A stretch of 64,000 nucleotides of DNA from Lactiplantibacillus pentosus (GCF_003641185.1 NZ_CP032757.1:1922001-1986000); one strand, 5' to 3'. Positions 8,771-18,934 are shown, numbered from the stretch's first letter. Numbers and translations: made by a program. Notes: generated by a model from the letters alone, not told the origin.

Positions 8771-10690
8771 TCAGGCTTCTGCGTACTGACTGAGGTAATC
8801 CCAACGTTCCATCTTCTCATCAATGGTCTGCTCGGTTTTGGTCAGTTCTTTTTGTAAGTCCGCTAACTTGCCGTAATCACTGGCATTGGCGGCCATCGCT
8901 TCTTCAATCTCACTCTTATGGCTGTCGAGTCCTTCAATGACTTCTTCAATCTTGTCATATTCTAACTGTTCAGCATACGTCAATTTTACTTTTTGCTTAG
9001 GTGCCGCGGCGGATGATGGTTCCTTATCAGCAGCGCTAGTTGACTTGGCTGAACTGGACTTCGTGTGCGACTTTGAGGCATCCGCACTGGCCGCTTTTTG
9101 GTCCTTCAAATAACTTGAGAAACGCCCCGCGTACCGTTCAATATGTCCTTGACCATCAAAAATCAGGAGCTTCGTGCCGACTTTATCCAGGAAGTACCGG
9201 TCATGTGAAACGGTAATGACGGTGCCGGCAAAGTCATCCAGGTAATTTTCAAGGACGGTCAACGTCCCAATATCCAGATCATTGGTCGGTTCATCCAGTA
9301 GTAACACGTTTGGTTGTTGCATCAATAATTTCAGCAAATATAACCGCCGCTGTTCACCACCAGAGAGCTTGCGGATCAACGTTCCGTGCATTGACCGTGG
9401 AAAGAGGAATTCCTCTAACAATTCGGTCACTGACACGTGTTCACCCTGTTTGTTGAGCACCGTCTCACCGACGTCCTGCAAGTAATTGATGATCCGTTTA
9501 TTACCTGGAATCGGTTCGGTCTGTTGCGTGTAATAGGCCATTTTGACCGTTTCACCAATCGTCACCGTACCGCTGTCTAGTGGTAAACGCCCAGCAATCA
9601 CGTTTAACAGGCTGGACTTGCCGGCACCATTGATCCCAGTGATTCCGATTCGGTCATTGGCCTGAATCAACATGGAAAAGTGGTCCAGAATCGTCTGTTG
9701 GTCAAATTGGAGACTGGCATCTTTTAACTCGATCACCTTTTTACCGAGCCGTTGTTGCCCCAGCGAAATATCGACGTCACCATCCACTTGTAAGGTGTTC
9801 AAATTGTCCTTTAAATCGTTGAACCGATTGATACGCCCCTGTTGTTTGGTACTCCGGGCGGGCGCACCGGCGCGCATCCAGGCCAGTTCCTTCTTATACA
9901 GCTGTTGCTGCTTATGTTCGGCCAACACGTCGCGGGCGACCCGTTCCGCTTTGGCTTGCACGAAGTCTTGGTAGTTCCCAGTGTACTTGTGCAGCTCACC
10001 AAACGAGAGCTCAAACATCTGATTGGCGACCTGGTCTAAGAAATACCGGTCATGGGTCACGACGATCAGCGCGCCCTTATAGCTCGCCAAGTAACTTTCT
10101 AGCCATTCGATCGAATCAAAATCGAGGTGGTTGGTCGGTTCGTCTAGCAACAGTAAATCTGGCGATTGAATCAAAACTTGTGCCAGGCCGACCCGCTTCT
10201 GCTGGCCCCCGGACATCTGTTTGATCGTCTTCGTCAAATCCGTAATGTGCAACTGGGTCAAAATCGTTTTGACATCACTTTCCGCCGTCCACGCGTCTTC
10301 CTGATTCATCTGGTCTTCAGCGGCCACGTACGCTTTTTGCGCGGCGGGGTCTTCTGGGTGGTCGGCATAGACCGCGAGCGTTTGCTCGTAGTGCCGAATC
10401 GTCCGAAAGACTTGCTGACTACCAGCCAAAACGGCATCGATCACCGTTAAATTTTCATCCAGTTCTGGTTTTTGTTTTAAATAACCGATCGTATAATTCT
10501 TTGGCATGATCAGCTGACCAGCTTCTGGTGCCGTCACGCCCGCTAATACGTCTAATAAATTCGTCTTCCCGGACCCGTTAACGCCAATGACACCAATCCG
10601 GTCATGTTCATTCACAATAAACGAAATATCATGAAATAACGTCTTCTCACCATAAGTTCGGGTCAGATTTTCTGCTCTTAAAGTTTGCAT
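8771..10690 (-). CDS. ABC-F ATPase, Uup type
   Basis: A 639-residue soluble protein with two ABC ATPase domains and no membrane segments. Walker A motifs are GVNGSGKT and GINGAGKS, signatures are MSGGQQKR and LSGGEQRR, and both Walker B regions read LLLLDEPTN/VLLLDEPTN. The tail after about residue 540 is a charged linker and a C-terminal coiled-coil domain (YAEQLEYDKIEEVIEGLD), as in Uup. ABC-F proteins act on ribosomes. Uup is also linked to transposon excision and replication forks. The ATG at 10690 is preferred over a GTG two codons earlier because of spacing to GGTGG. Confidence 0.93.
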   Translation of the reverse strand: MQTLRAENLTRTYGEKTLFHDISFIVNEHDRIGVIGVNGSGKTNLLDVLAGVTAPEAGQLIMPKNYTIGYLKQKPELDENLTVIDAVLAGSQQVFRTIRHYEQTLAVYADHPEDPAAQKAYVAAEDQMNQEDAWTAESDVKTILTQLHITDLTKTIKQMSGGQQKRVGLAQVLIQSPDLLLLDEPTNHLDFDSIEWLESYLASYKGALIVVTHDRYFLDQVANQMFELSFGELHKYTGNYQDFVQAKAERVARDVLAEHKQQQLYKKELAWMRAGAPARSTKQQGRINRFNDLKDNLNTLQVDGDVDISLGQQRLGKKVIELKDASLQFDQQTILDHFSMLIQANDRIGITGINGAGKSSLLNVIAGRLPLDSGTVTIGETVKMAYYTQQTEPIPGNKRIINYLQDVGETVLNKQGEHVSVTELLEEFLFPRSMHGTLIRKLSGGEQRRLYLLKLLMQQPNVLLLDEPTNDLDIGTLTVLENYLDDFAGTVITVSHDRYFLDKVGTKLLIFDGQGHIERYAGRFSSYLKDQKAASADASKSHTKSSSAKSTSAADKEPSSAAAPKQKVKLTYAEQLEYDKIEEVIEGLDSHKSEIEEAMAANASDYGKLADLQKELTKTEQTIDEKMERWDYLSQYAEA

Positions 10691-10790
10691 TCTCACGATC
10701 CACCCTTTTTTACATCATTAAGTTCTATCTTAGCTAGAATTGGCCTAAAACACAACTGACAAACGCGCAAATCCGATTAATATTTTGGAA

Positions 10791-11422
10791 AGCTGAGTGA
10801 CATGAATCATGGTCGAAAGGCCCAGTTGGTTGGTTTACTGTTCGTCAGCCAATGCGCGTCCGATTCTGACTTCCGGGGCTGGCTGACAATATGCAGTGAT
10901 GCTAATATTCCATCGAGTAAGATAGCTAGGAAGTTATCAGGAACTAGTCTCACAGTTCAAAGGCAGCGTTATGGTTATCAAGTAATAGTGAGCATTTCAT
11001 TCATCGTTGGGTCCGCACGTGCTCGCCTTTCAAATACCATCCCGGCTGGAAGGCGTTTCTAACAATGCTCAGCGGCTCAAAGCCTGTGAGAATCAGACGG
11101 GTTGGGACTGAGGATTAGCCTAGCTAGAGCGTTAAGTGGTGCATCTCCGCTTGGCGTTCTGGCGTAGCTAACCGGGAGTCTCAGTCTGACCCGAACACAT
11201 TTCGGCAATATTGCATAGAACGTGGAACACCAGTATTTAAGACGTGGGTTGTCGGCTCAAGTCTGTGTCTATCGCGTTCCAGCGTTGTCATAAAAGCCTG
11301 GAAGCTGGCGTAAGACGAACCAAGCACTGCAAGTTTACGCAAAGTTCTCCTTGTTTCCAGTGGGTCTGAGCTGGTGGCCTTTGAGCTTAAGAACTAACGC
11401 CTTTTAATCATGCCTCACAACA
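10791..11422 (+). repeat. Long non-coding repeat element, copy A (short form)
   Basis: Fills the gap between the ABC-F gene and the gene at 11510; ends are approximate. It shares conserved blocks with copies B (24357-25430) and C (31364-32347): block 1 at 10834-10890 (TTACTGTTCGTCAGCC ... GGCTGACAAT), block 3 from 11011 (GTCCGCAC ... TCCCGGCTGGAAGG), block 4 at about 11088-11215 (GGATTAGCCTAGCTAGAGCG ... GGCGTAGCTAACCGG) and block 5 at about 11227-11395 (CCAGTATTTAAGACGTG ... TTTCCAGTGGGTCTGAGC). About 500 bases of block 2 are replaced by some 120 unrelated bases. The edges carry only degenerate inverted repeats (TGACATGAATCATG / CATGCCTCA). No conserved reading frame. The strand is that of the common orientation, opposite to the flanking genes. 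Confidence 0.85.
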
Positions 11423-11439
11423 AATGATCAGGACAAAAA

Positions 11440-11474
11440 TAGCCGCCCTAGGAAATTGTCTCCTAAGGCAGCTA
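11440..11474 (-). terminator. Terminator after the gene at 11510
   Basis: An imperfect stem (TAGCTGCCTTAGGA with TCCTAGGGCGGCTA) is followed on the minus strand by TTTTTGT. It lies 36 bases after the stop codon. Confidence 0.85.
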
Positions 11475-11509
11475 CTTCAACGTTCAATTAATTTATTTGG
11501 CACCAGCGC

Positions 11510-11965
11510 TTACTTGTTCCGGTCACCATAAACATCAAAGACGGTCCGTTCGTCATCGACAACTAAGTGTAACTTGCCGTCGCTGGCTAATGAACTGGTT
11601 TGATAAATGTTGTCGATACCGTCTGCATCCCGTGGCTTGAATGGGAGGTAGATTTGTTCACTACCCCGTTCGTCACCAAATAAAATATCGATTTTTTCAA
11701 TATCTTGGTAATGGGTCACCCGTTCGAACATCCCACTTGTCACAGAAGACAATTGGGTCGTTTCAGGGTCGATTGCGTCGGCATCTGGCTTGAATTCAGC
11801 TTTGAAGGACTTGCAAGGATGAATGATCGTCATGTGACCACCCTTGATACGGCCGTAACTCGTCGTTACACGGCCAATCCACAGGTCGGAGATATCTTGA
11901 TGATGCACCGTCCAAGTGTCACCATTCCGAAAATGAAATTTCAATGCTTCTAATGCTCGTTCCAT
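11510..11965 (-). CDS. Conserved-looking hypothetical protein, 151 aa
   Basis: I do not recognise this family. The protein is soluble, acidic and has no signal or membrane segment. It contains a region that reads like mixed beta strands (FHFRNGDTWTVHHQDI, IDILFGDERGSEQIYLPF, KLHLVVDDERTVFDVYG). The start has a GAGGTG site six bases upstream, and the gene ends at its own terminator, so it is very probably real. It forms a single-gene unit between cca and repeat copy A. Confidence 0.8.
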   Translation of the reverse strand: MERALEALKFHFRNGDTWTVHHQDISDLWIGRVTTSYGRIKGGHMTIIHPCKSFKAEFKPDADAIDPETTQLSSVTSGMFERVTHYQDIEKIDILFGDERGSEQIYLPFKPRDADGIDNIYQTSSLASDGKLHLVVDDERTVFDVYGDRNK

Positions 11966-12021
11966 TTAAATCACCTCATTGAATTAGTTTCACTTTAATC
12001 GTAACAGATTCATAGAAAATA

Positions 12022-13245
12022 TCAATGGTTTTTTGAATCCGCTACCATCCGTGCAAAATCAAGCAAAGCGTCTTGCTGATTTTCAACTTTTCCAGTGATG
12101 ACGGCCTGCAAACAAGTAGCCAAAATCGACCCCATCATCGGTCCCGGTGTCACCAGCTTCGCCTTCAACAAATCACCGCCATTAACTGCTAATTCATGCT
12201 TATCATGAATCGGTAGACTGGCATACGATTGGGCTAACTGAGCTTGATCCTGACCGAAGCCTAATATCGTTGCCACCTGATTGGCCGTTGTTAGCGCGTC
12301 TAAGCCAGTGTAGAAGTTTTCCTCGGACGTTAGTCGACCAGATCGTTCTAAGGCGTTGAGCGCGTTGACAGCGGCTGTGACGTGGCTGATCAACTCATTG
12401 CTCGTCTTCCAAGTCTTTAATAAGTGGCGAATCGCAGCGGCATCGCGCAGCTGCATTTGCCAACTCAACAAGGTCCAGACGCTCTCAATCGTCGATAAGT
12501 GCCAATCTGGTAGCGCTAGTAGTTGTTGTAGCATCGGCTTTTGGGCCGCCATCATTGGCATGTACTGGTATAACCCGGTCGTCAGCAAGCTTTTCAACCC
12601 GGCATCGGGATGCTGTCCCATTAGTAACTTCTCCCATTCCACACGGGTCCGTTCAACGGCAATCTTTGTGAGTAAGGCCGCATTATCGGTGATTGCTTGT
12701 TGCGTTTGGGGCTCGATGGCAAAATCCAGCTGGCTAGCAAAGCGGACCGCCCGCATCATCCGCAACGCGTCTTCATGAAAGCGTTCTTCCGCGACACCCA
12801 CGGCCCGCAGCACGCCACGTTTTAAGTCAGCCAAGCCATCGAATAAGTCGATCACTTCACCCTTGGCCGTCATCGCCAGCGCGTTGATCGTAAAATCACG
12901 GCGCTTCAGGTCTTCTTTTAGTGAACGCACAAACGTCACTTGGTCCGGACGCCGAAAATCCTGGTAGCCCGACTCAGTTCGAAACGTGGTCGTCTCATAG
13001 CCGTTACCATGGTCTAAAATCATGACGGTCCCGTGCTCAATACCGGTATCGACGGTGCGCTTAAACAGTTGTTTGACCTCGGCTGGAAAAGCACTAGTCG
13101 CAATATCGACGTCATGCAGTGGCTTGCCGAGAATCGTATCGCGGACACAGCCACCAACAAAGTACGCTTCAAAACCAGCCGCATCGATCGTTTCAATGAT
13201 TGGTTTGGCCGCTTGAAACGCCGCTGGTAATTGCGTCAAAATCAT
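12022..13245 (-). CDS. cca: CCA tRNA nucleotidyltransferase
   Basis: A 407-residue enzyme that adds or repairs the 3' CCA of tRNA. The nucleotidyltransferase motif [21 protein letters not shown] (about residues 28-48) carries the metal-binding Asp pair. It is followed by [11 protein letters not shown], the [15 protein letters not shown] motif and an [11 protein letters not shown] segment, the usual order of a class II CCA-adding enzyme. The start codon overlaps the dapB stop by four bases (ATGA), so translation of the two genes is probably coupled. Confidence 0.97.
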   Translation of the reverse strand: MILTQLPAAFQAAKPIIETIDAAGFEAYFVGGCVRDTILGKPLHDVDIATSAFPAEVKQLFKRTVDTGIEHGTVMILDHGNGYETTTFRTESGYQDFRRPDQVTFVRSLKEDLKRRDFTINALAMTAKGEVIDLFDGLADLKRGVLRAVGVAEERFHEDALRMMRAVRFASQLDFAIEPQTQQAITDNAALLTKIAVERTRVEWEKLLMGQHPDAGLKSLLTTGLYQYMPMMAAQKPMLQQLLALPDWHLSTIESVWTLLSWQMQLRDAAAIRHLLKTWKTSNELISHVTAAVNALNALERSGRLTSEENFYTGLDALTTANQVATILGFGQDQAQLAQSYASLPIHDKHELAVNGGDLLKAKLVTPGPMMGSILATCLQAVITGKVENQQDALLDFARMVADSKNH

Positions 13246-14027
13246 AGTAAGTGCTCCAAACCAACGAAGAGTTCGTGGTACTGGTTGACCTTTTCAACCG
13301 CAACTTTGACTCCAGTCATAAATGAGATTCGGTCAAAGGAATCTTGGCGAATCGTCAAGCCTTCACCTGGGCCACCAAACATCACTTCTTCATGCGCAAC
13401 AAGTCCTGGTAAGCGGACAGCGTGAATCCGCATGCCTTCGTATTCCGCACCACGCGCCCCTGGTAACGTTTCAGTGGCGTCAGGATTGCCTTGTTGTTTA
13501 GGCTGACGCACTTCCGCGATCTTCTTGGCCGTACTGATGGCCGTTCCACTTGGGGAATCGATTTTGTCATCATGGTGCATTTCAATGATTTCAACATCTG
13601 GGAAGTACTTGGCCGCTTGTTGGGCAAATTGCATCAATAAGACGGCACTGATGCCGAAGTTGGGTGCAATCAAACCACCGACTTGTTTTTCTTTAGCCAA
13701 TTTTTGTAGGTCTGCGACTTGTTCGTCGGTCATCCCGGTTGTCCCAATCACTGGTGAAATACCATGATTGAGCGCAAACTTGGCATTTTCATAGACCGCA
13801 GTTGGAATCGTAAAGTCGATCCACACCGTTGCATCGGTCTTGATTTGGTCTAAGTCATGAAAAGCTGGGACGTCTTGGCTCTTAAAACGGTCATCTTCAT
13901 TCAAATTTTGGTCCTTACTGCGGGCGTCATAGACCCCAACCAATTCAAAATCAGGATTATCGATCACCATTTGTGCAGCAGTACTACCCATCCGACCCTT
14001 GTAGCCGGCAACAATTACTTTTACCAC
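13242..14027 (-). CDS. dapB: 4-hydroxy-tetrahydrodipicolinate reductase
   Basis: A 261-residue NAD(P)H-dependent enzyme of the lysine/diaminopimelate pathway, which supplies meso-DAP for peptidoglycan. The nucleotide-binding [18 protein letters not shown] is at the N-terminus. The substrate site [15 protein letters not shown] with the catalytic His-His and Lys is near residues 150-165. The start codon is GTG at 14027 with GGAGG eight bases upstream. It is grouped with cca and has no other lysine genes nearby. Confidence 0.97.
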   Translation of the reverse strand: MVKVIVAGYKGRMGSTAAQMVIDNPDFELVGVYDARSKDQNLNEDDRFKSQDVPAFHDLDQIKTDATVWIDFTIPTAVYENAKFALNHGISPVIGTTGMTDEQVADLQKLAKEKQVGGLIAPNFGISAVLLMQFAQQAAKYFPDVEIIEMHHDDKIDSPSGTAISTAKKIAEVRQPKQQGNPDATETLPGARGAEYEGMRIHAVRLPGLVAHEEVMFGGPGEGLTIRQDSFDRISFMTGVKVAVEKVNQYHELFVGLEHLL

Positions 14028-14571
14028 AATAAATTCCTCCTCAAGATTAAACTACCTGACACGGTGGCTGGTTGCTCAAGCGCCGCAAATACTAGTTGCT
14101 CAACACCTGAGCTATTTTGGCGTGCCAATCAAGTCAAGTGGCACCTTCACCACTCACGCATCCACCACCGCGTATACCCTTATATTTTAGCAGACTATCA
14201 CGCAATTAGGCAGTAGAATTGTCTATCACTCGCGAGAACGTCGACTTGCATCCCACTTGCGCATTGAAATCGCCTCACCAGAAATCAAAAAAACAGTGGT
14301 GACCTAATCATCATTTGACCGGATCATCACTGTTAAATAGGATTTATTGGACTAGCATTGCCTTGTTAACCATGTGGACGTCGCACTGAGTCTGCAGTGT
14401 TTTAGTTTTGTAAGCCGAAGTCAGTCCTTGACAATTGCATGAGCGCCAAACGACATCGGGTCAGCTGCATTTCCGGACGCCTTCGAAGCGCAAAATCCAA
14501 AACTTATCTGAGTCGGCAACGATTTCGCACGGTTTAGCCGCAATAAAACAAGCATCTAAAAGCCGCATTGT
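14028..14571. other. Gene-free gap upstream of dapB
   Basis: A gap of 544 bases. It contains the terminator at 14292-14334 and, on the minus strand near 14180-14215, an extended -10-like TGCTAAAAT that may be the dapB promoter (its -35 is weak). A small hairpin GTGCCA...TGGCAC lies at about 14120-14142 in the dapB leader. I looked for T-box and lysine-riboswitch features and saw none. The stretch 14335-14571 shows nothing I can name. Confidence 0.4.
14292..14334 (-). terminator. Terminator downstream of the HAD phosphatase
   Basis: An 11-bp stem with one mismatch (AACAGTGATGA / TCACCACTGTT on the minus strand) is followed by TTTTTTTGATTTC. It is about 240 bases past the HAD gene, which is far but the only candidate. 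Confidence 0.7.
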
Positions 14572-15369
14572 TTAAATCAACGTATCGATCGCCGCTAAGA
14601 CGCCATCATGATTATTGTCATGGGGCGTCAAATAGGTCGCCGTTCGCTTGACCGGTGCAATCGCGTTCTGCATAGCAAAGCTGTAATCGGCTTCGTGCAA
14701 CATTTCTAGGTCGTTCCCATTGTCGCCGAAAGCGGCCGTCTGGCTGGCGTTGATGTGCCAGTGTGACTGCAAATACGCGAGTCCGGTCGCTTTATTGACA
14801 TGTGGTGGGATGACATCTAGCCCGTTACCACCACTGACCGTCGCTCGCAGTCGGCCCGCAAACTGGCGATTAATCAGATCAGCGTGAGCGTTGGCATCCG
14901 TGTCTTGCCAGCTAAACGTCGCCTTATAAATATGGTCGTCAATCGTCATCAAGGATGGCACGACCTGCAACCGGCTCAGATAATAGCGCATCAGGGGGCT
15001 ATCATCCTGTGGTCGAATATAGGCGGCTTGTTTGCCAGAAACTGAGATCTCAGCTCCCGCTAATGCCGGTTCCGTGGCGACAAAGGTCAACAATTCTTGA
15101 TACAGTGGCAAGTCAATCAGACTTTCAGCCAGGACCTTGCCGTGATTGTCGATCACCAGGCCCCCATTTTCGGCAACGTAGGTCAGCTCGCCGTGAATGC
15201 CATCAAAAACGTCGATACAATGCTGTAATTGGTTTCCGCTGGCCACAACAAAGTGTTGACCCTGCGCGTTCATCTGGTCTAACTGAGCTTGAAAACGCGG
15301 ATGGTCAAACTGGTGGTCGTCTCTTAAAAATGTCCCGTCTAAATCCGTGGCAATGATGGCTACTTTCAC
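14572..15369 (-). CDS. Cof-type HAD-superfamily phosphatase
   Basis: A 265-residue cytosolic hydrolase. Motif I is ATDLDGTFL with the nucleophilic Asp, motif II is the Ser of VVASGN, motif III is the Lys of NKATGL and motif IV is AFGDNGNDLEML. The large cap between motifs II and III is of the Cof type. These enzymes dephosphorylate sugar phosphates or flavin/vitamin phosphates; the substrate here is unknown. It stands alone between dapB and the TPR gene. Confidence 0.92.
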   Translation of the reverse strand: MKVAIIATDLDGTFLRDDHQFDHPRFQAQLDQMNAQGQHFVVASGNQLQHCIDVFDGIHGELTYVAENGGLVIDNHGKVLAESLIDLPLYQELLTFVATEPALAGAEISVSGKQAAYIRPQDDSPLMRYYLSRLQVVPSLMTIDDHIYKATFSWQDTDANAHADLINRQFAGRLRATVSGGNGLDVIPPHVNKATGLAYLQSHWHINASQTAAFGDNGNDLEMLHEADYSFAMQNAIAPVKRTATYLTPHDNNHDGVLAAIDTLI

Positions 15370-15485
15370 GATAATTGGCTCCTCACTTAACTTAATCTAA
15401 ACGAATCAGTCATCGGTCTATTGAACGCAACCGACGAAAGCATTCGCAACTAAGTTCATTCTACCAAAAATGAAAGTGTTTTCAA

Positions 15486-16754
15486 CTAGTAACCCTGGTC
15501 TTCGTAATCTTCTAACATCGCGACCATTTCACCATCGTCTGGTTCAATCACCAAGTAATTGCGTAAGGCGGCCACCGCAGAATCCGCCATCCCAGCTTCG
15601 CGGAAGAAGTAAATGGCTGGTTTGAGGAAGTCCTTGTTATGTTCGAAGAAGGGATAAGCCGCCTCGTAGTTATCCTTGGCCGCTTGGAAATTGTCCAATC
15701 GATCGTTTGAAATCGCTAAGTTCCAGTAAAACTGCGGGTCAAACTCATTGCTTTGTAGATATTGATCCAATAAATCGACGTTATCCTGATACCGTTCGCG
15801 TTGAACAAGCAAGTTAGAGAGCTCCAAAACGGTCGTCAAATTGTCAGGGTCAATACTCAAGCCTTCGCGCAGGTACTTTTCGGCCAGCTCCTGATCGTCC
15901 AATTTCAAGGCTAAGCGGGCCGTTTGCAAGTACAACTGCTCATTATACTGGTCGACCGCTAACCCTTCTTGCAGCGTCAATAACGCCTTATCAAGCTGAT
16001 GCAGCTGTTCTTGGGCTTGCGCTAAGTAAGGATACAGTGACGCATACTGGTCGTCAGATTCCCGTAACTTATTAAAAATGTCGATGGCTTTTTGTGGTTC
16101 ACCCAGCTGCAAATAGGTAAAGCCCAGTTCAAACTGACTATCTGGCGTTAACTTGGCCGGTTTGATCTGTTCAAGGTAGCCGACCGCTTGTTCAAAACGC
16201 CCGGACTCCGCGTAGGATACCCCCAGACGTTCAACCAGATTGACTTTGGAGATTTCCAACTCACCCTGCTTGATCAAATCCAAGTAAAAACGGATTGCCT
16301 GGCGGTAGTTGCGAATCAAGAAGTAAAATTCGGCTAACGCAAATTCCACGATGGGTTCATCCGGTGCCAATTCGTAGGCTTCCTTCAACTTTTGCTCACT
16401 GACTTCAAACAATTCTTGCGTTTGATATAAGTCAGCTTCCACCAGTAGTGCTTGCACATAGGCTGGTGAATCCGGCTTGACTTGGTGCAAATAATCCAGC
16501 GCCGTGTCCGTATCATCTTCATCAATCGCAATGTCTGCGAGACTAGTTCGCAAGTCATCTTCATCGGGATACTTCGCAAGCAGCTTTTTGTAAGTGCGTT
16601 CAGCTTGCTTCAAAAAGCCCAGTCCGTATAATTCTTCAGCCAAACTGTACAGTGTGTCATCGTCGTCTTTGCGCAGTGCCCAAGCAAAATGTTTCTTGGC
16701 TGTGTCGATTTGCCCGTTCGATAGTGCTGCGAGCATTTTTTCTGAATAACTCAT
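15486..16754 (-). CDS. Tetratricopeptide repeat protein
   Basis: A 422-residue soluble protein made of about ten to twelve TPR helices from end to end, with repeating patterns such as GFLKQAERTYKKLLAKYPDE and RFEQAVGYLEQIKPAK. The composition is very acidic. TPR arrays serve as protein-protein scaffolds and no catalytic domain is present. The start at 16754 (MSYSEKML) has AAAGGA upstream; the longer open frame to 16805 lacks a comparable site. Homologues commonly sit next to hup in lactobacilli, as here. Confidence 0.9.
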   Translation of the reverse strand: MSYSEKMLAALSNGQIDTAKKHFAWALRKDDDDTLYSLAEELYGLGFLKQAERTYKKLLAKYPDEDDLRTSLADIAIDEDDTDTALDYLHQVKPDSPAYVQALLVEADLYQTQELFEVSEQKLKEAYELAPDEPIVEFALAEFYFLIRNYRQAIRFYLDLIKQGELEISKVNLVERLGVSYAESGRFEQAVGYLEQIKPAKLTPDSQFELGFTYLQLGEPQKAIDIFNKLRESDDQYASLYPYLAQAQEQLHQLDKALLTLQEGLAVDQYNEQLYLQTARLALKLDDQELAEKYLREGLSIDPDNLTTVLELSNLLVQRERYQDNVDLLDQYLQSNEFDPQFYWNLAISNDRLDNFQAAKDNYEAAYPFFEHNKDFLKPAIYFFREAGMADSAVAALRNYLVIEPDDGEMVAMLEDYEDQGY

Positions 16755-16896
16755 TACACCCGTCCTTTGTACTAGTGCGGCCGTATTCAACGGCCCACTA
16801 GTCACTCAATTTTATTTAGGCGAACGTCGGTCTCTTTGATTCGGACCACCCGTTCTGTCGATTTACCTGACATATAATCATAACGCAGACGACACC

Positions 16897-16932
16897 AAAA
16901 AAGCCAGTATAACGGTCGCTATACTGACTTTT
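16897..16932. terminator. Terminator after hup
   Basis: A 13-bp stem (AAAAGTCAGTATA / TATACTGGCTTTT on the minus strand) is followed by a T run. The A/T arms on both sides could let it work in both directions. Confidence 0.88.
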
Positions 16933-16960
16933 CCGGTTGCATTTCAATTAATGATCTGCA

Positions 16961-17236
16961 TTATTTAACTGCATCCTTTAAAGCTTTACCTGGCTTAAAT
17001 GCAGGTACTTTGCTTGCAGGAATTTGGATTTCGTCACCAGTTTGTGGGTTACGGCCCTTACGAGCAGCACGTTCACGTACTTCGAAGTTACCAAATCCGA
17101 TCAGTTGAACTTTTTCGCCCTTTGCAAGGGTTTCTTGGATTGATGCAAAGACTGCGTCAACTGCAGCAGTTGCGTCTTTCTTCGTTAAGTTAGTTGCCGC
17201 AGCAACGTTGTTAACTAATTCAGCTTTGTTTGCCAT
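16961..17236 (-). CDS. hup: HU-type DNA-binding protein
   Basis: A 91-residue histone-like protein that bends DNA and compacts the nucleoid. The whole HU fold is visible: [12 protein letters not shown], the central [25 protein letters not shown] signature and the [15 protein letters not shown] tail. It has a strong promoter, an AGGTGA-type ribosome site and its own terminator, which fits a highly expressed single gene. Confidence 0.98.
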   Translation of the reverse strand: MANKAELVNNVAAATNLTKKDATAAVDAVFASIQETLAKGEKVQLIGFGNFEVRERAARKGRNPQTGDEIQIPASKVPAFKPGKALKDAVK

Positions 17237-17360
17237 GTTTGATTCACCTCCCCGTTACAGAGTGAAGGATCACCGCGCTTTTTAACACGGTTGATCCAGA
17301 TGATCATTTTTGAGTGGTCCAAAAATGAGAGAAACGATAACAAGCATCATTTCTTCATCA

Positions 17361-17389
17361 AAGATAGCATAGGAATGCCTTAATAGCAA
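17361..17389 (-). promoter_or_regulatory. hup promoter
   Basis: On the minus strand TTGCTA (17384-17389) and TATCTT (17361-17366) are 17 bases apart, and TGC precedes the -10. The leader to the hup start is about 120 bases. A 7-bp hairpin (17412-17435) just upstream may end the der transcript. Confidence 0.75.
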
Positions 17390-17486
17390 GCTTTTTTAGC
17401 GTTTTCAGCTAAAATATCGCAAAAAAGTGATATTTATTTACATCAATCTCAAAATGTGCTAAAATGCCGACCTTATGCGCTTTTGA

Positions 17487-18797
17487 CTACTTACGCCGTC
17501 GTTCGATCATATGGATTGGCGTTCCGGTAAAATCAAACGCATTTCGAATCTGATTTTCCAAGAAACGTTCATACGAAAAGTGCATCATATCAGGGTCATT
17601 GACGAAGACCACGAAGGTTGGTGGTTGAATCGCCACTTGAGTCGCATAGTAGACCCGGAGCCGCTTACCGTTATCACTTGGCGTTGGATTCATCGCAATC
17701 GCATCCATGATGACATCATTTAAGACGGATGATTGAATCCGACGCATATGGTTCGTATTGACCTTCTTGATCAGTGCTGGTAGTTGGGCCAAGCGCTGAT
17801 TCGTCTTGGCGGACACGAAGATGATTGGCGCGTAGCTCAGATAAACGAACTGGTCACGGATGTAAGCTTCAAACTCTTGCATCGTGTGATTGTCTTTTTT
17901 GACCGTATCCCACTTGTTGACCACGATCACGATGGCTTTACCCGCTTCATGGGCGTAGCCAGCAACCCGCTTATCTTGCTCACGGATGCCTTCTTCACCA
18001 TTAATGACGAATAGGGCCACGTCACTATTATCAATCGCCTTCAGCGCCCGCATGACGCTATAACGCTCGGTATTTTCGTAGACCTTACCCTTTTTACGAA
18101 TTCCGGCCGTATCGACCATCACGAAGCGGTCGCCGTCTTCATCCGTAAACGCCGTATCAATGGCATCGCGGGTCGTCCCGGCAACATCTGAGACAATCAC
18201 CCGTTCTTCACCCAACAACGCGTTGACAATCGAGGACTTACCCACGTTGGGGCGGCCAATCAGACTGAACCGAATCGTGCCAGGTTCATCTTCACCGCTC
18301 TTTTCAGGGAAGTTCTTGATGACGGCATCTAACAAGTCACCTAAGCCAAGACCGTGCGCCCCAGAGATTGGGTACGGGTCGCCAAATCCGAGTGAGTAAA
18401 AGTCATAGACTTCACTCCGTAATTCGGGATTATCGACCTTATTGACGGCTAAGACGACTGGTTTGTTAGAGCGATACAAAATCTGGGCCACGTGCTCATC
18501 GGCATCCGTGACACCTTCTTTGATGCTGACCAAGTAAATAATGACGTCAGCTTCGTCAATCGCGATTTCCGCTTGTTGTGTGATTTGCTTAATAAACGGG
18601 GCATCGTCAATATCGATCCCACCCGTGTCGATCAAACTGAAATCTTGCCCAAGCCATTCACTATTGGCATAAATACGGTCACGAGTAACCCCGGGCGTAT
18701 CTTCGACGATTGAGATTCGATCACCAGCAATACGGTTAAAAATGGTCGACTTACCCACGTTAGGGCGACCAACAATTGCGACAACTGGTTTTGCCAT
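17487..18797 (-). CDS. der: Ribosome biogenesis GTPase Der
   Basis: A 436-residue protein with two tandem GTPase domains followed by a KH-like domain, acting in 50S subunit assembly. The G1 motifs are GRPNVGKS in both domains, G3 are DTGG and DTAG, and G4 are NKVD and NKWD. The C-terminal part from about residue 350 is the KH-like domain. The ATG at 18797 has AGGAGG ten bases upstream. The open frame continues 18 codons further, but those residues are not conserved Der sequence. Confidence 0.98.
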   Translation of the reverse strand: MAKPVVAIVGRPNVGKSTIFNRIAGDRISIVEDTPGVTRDRIYANSEWLGQDFSLIDTGGIDIDDAPFIKQITQQAEIAIDEADVIIYLVSIKEGVTDADEHVAQILYRSNKPVVLAVNKVDNPELRSEVYDFYSLGFGDPYPISGAHGLGLGDLLDAVIKNFPEKSGEDEPGTIRFSLIGRPNVGKSSIVNALLGEERVIVSDVAGTTRDAIDTAFTDEDGDRFVMVDTAGIRKKGKVYENTERYSVMRALKAIDNSDVALFVINGEEGIREQDKRVAGYAHEAGKAIVIVVNKWDTVKKDNHTMQEFEAYIRDQFVYLSYAPIIFVSAKTNQRLAQLPALIKKVNTNHMRRIQSSVLNDVIMDAIAMNPTPSDNGKRLRVYYATQVAIQPPTFVVFVNDPDMMHFSYERFLENQIRNAFDFTGTPIHMIERRRK

Positions 18798-18882
18798 GGT
18801 ATTAATTCCTCCTTTGCCCTCGCAGCCGTCAAGGACGGTACGAGTCATCAATTAACTGGAACGTCCCAATTAATCTGTTCCT

Positions 18883-18922
18883 AAAAAAATATCCTTCAAG
18901 GCAAGCTTGAGGGGTATTTTTA
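18883..18922 (-). terminator. Terminator after rpsA
   Basis: A stem (AAAAATACCCCTCAAG pairing with TTGAAGGATATTTTT, imperfect) is followed by T residues on the minus strand. It separates rpsA from der. Confidence 0.85.
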
Positions 18923-18934
18923 ACCAATCAATGA

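Noticed and set aside
10802..11062. Open frame inside repeat copy A, and similar ones at 24058-24354, 25019-25210, 31606-31809 and 32087-32362
   Set aside because: They have no ribosome sites, are not shared between copies and resemble no protein, so they are chance frames in non-coding DNA.
14028..14260. T-box or lysine riboswitch before dapB
   Set aside because: No T-box core sequence, no matching terminator/antiterminator and no lysine aptamer landmarks were found, only a small hairpin.
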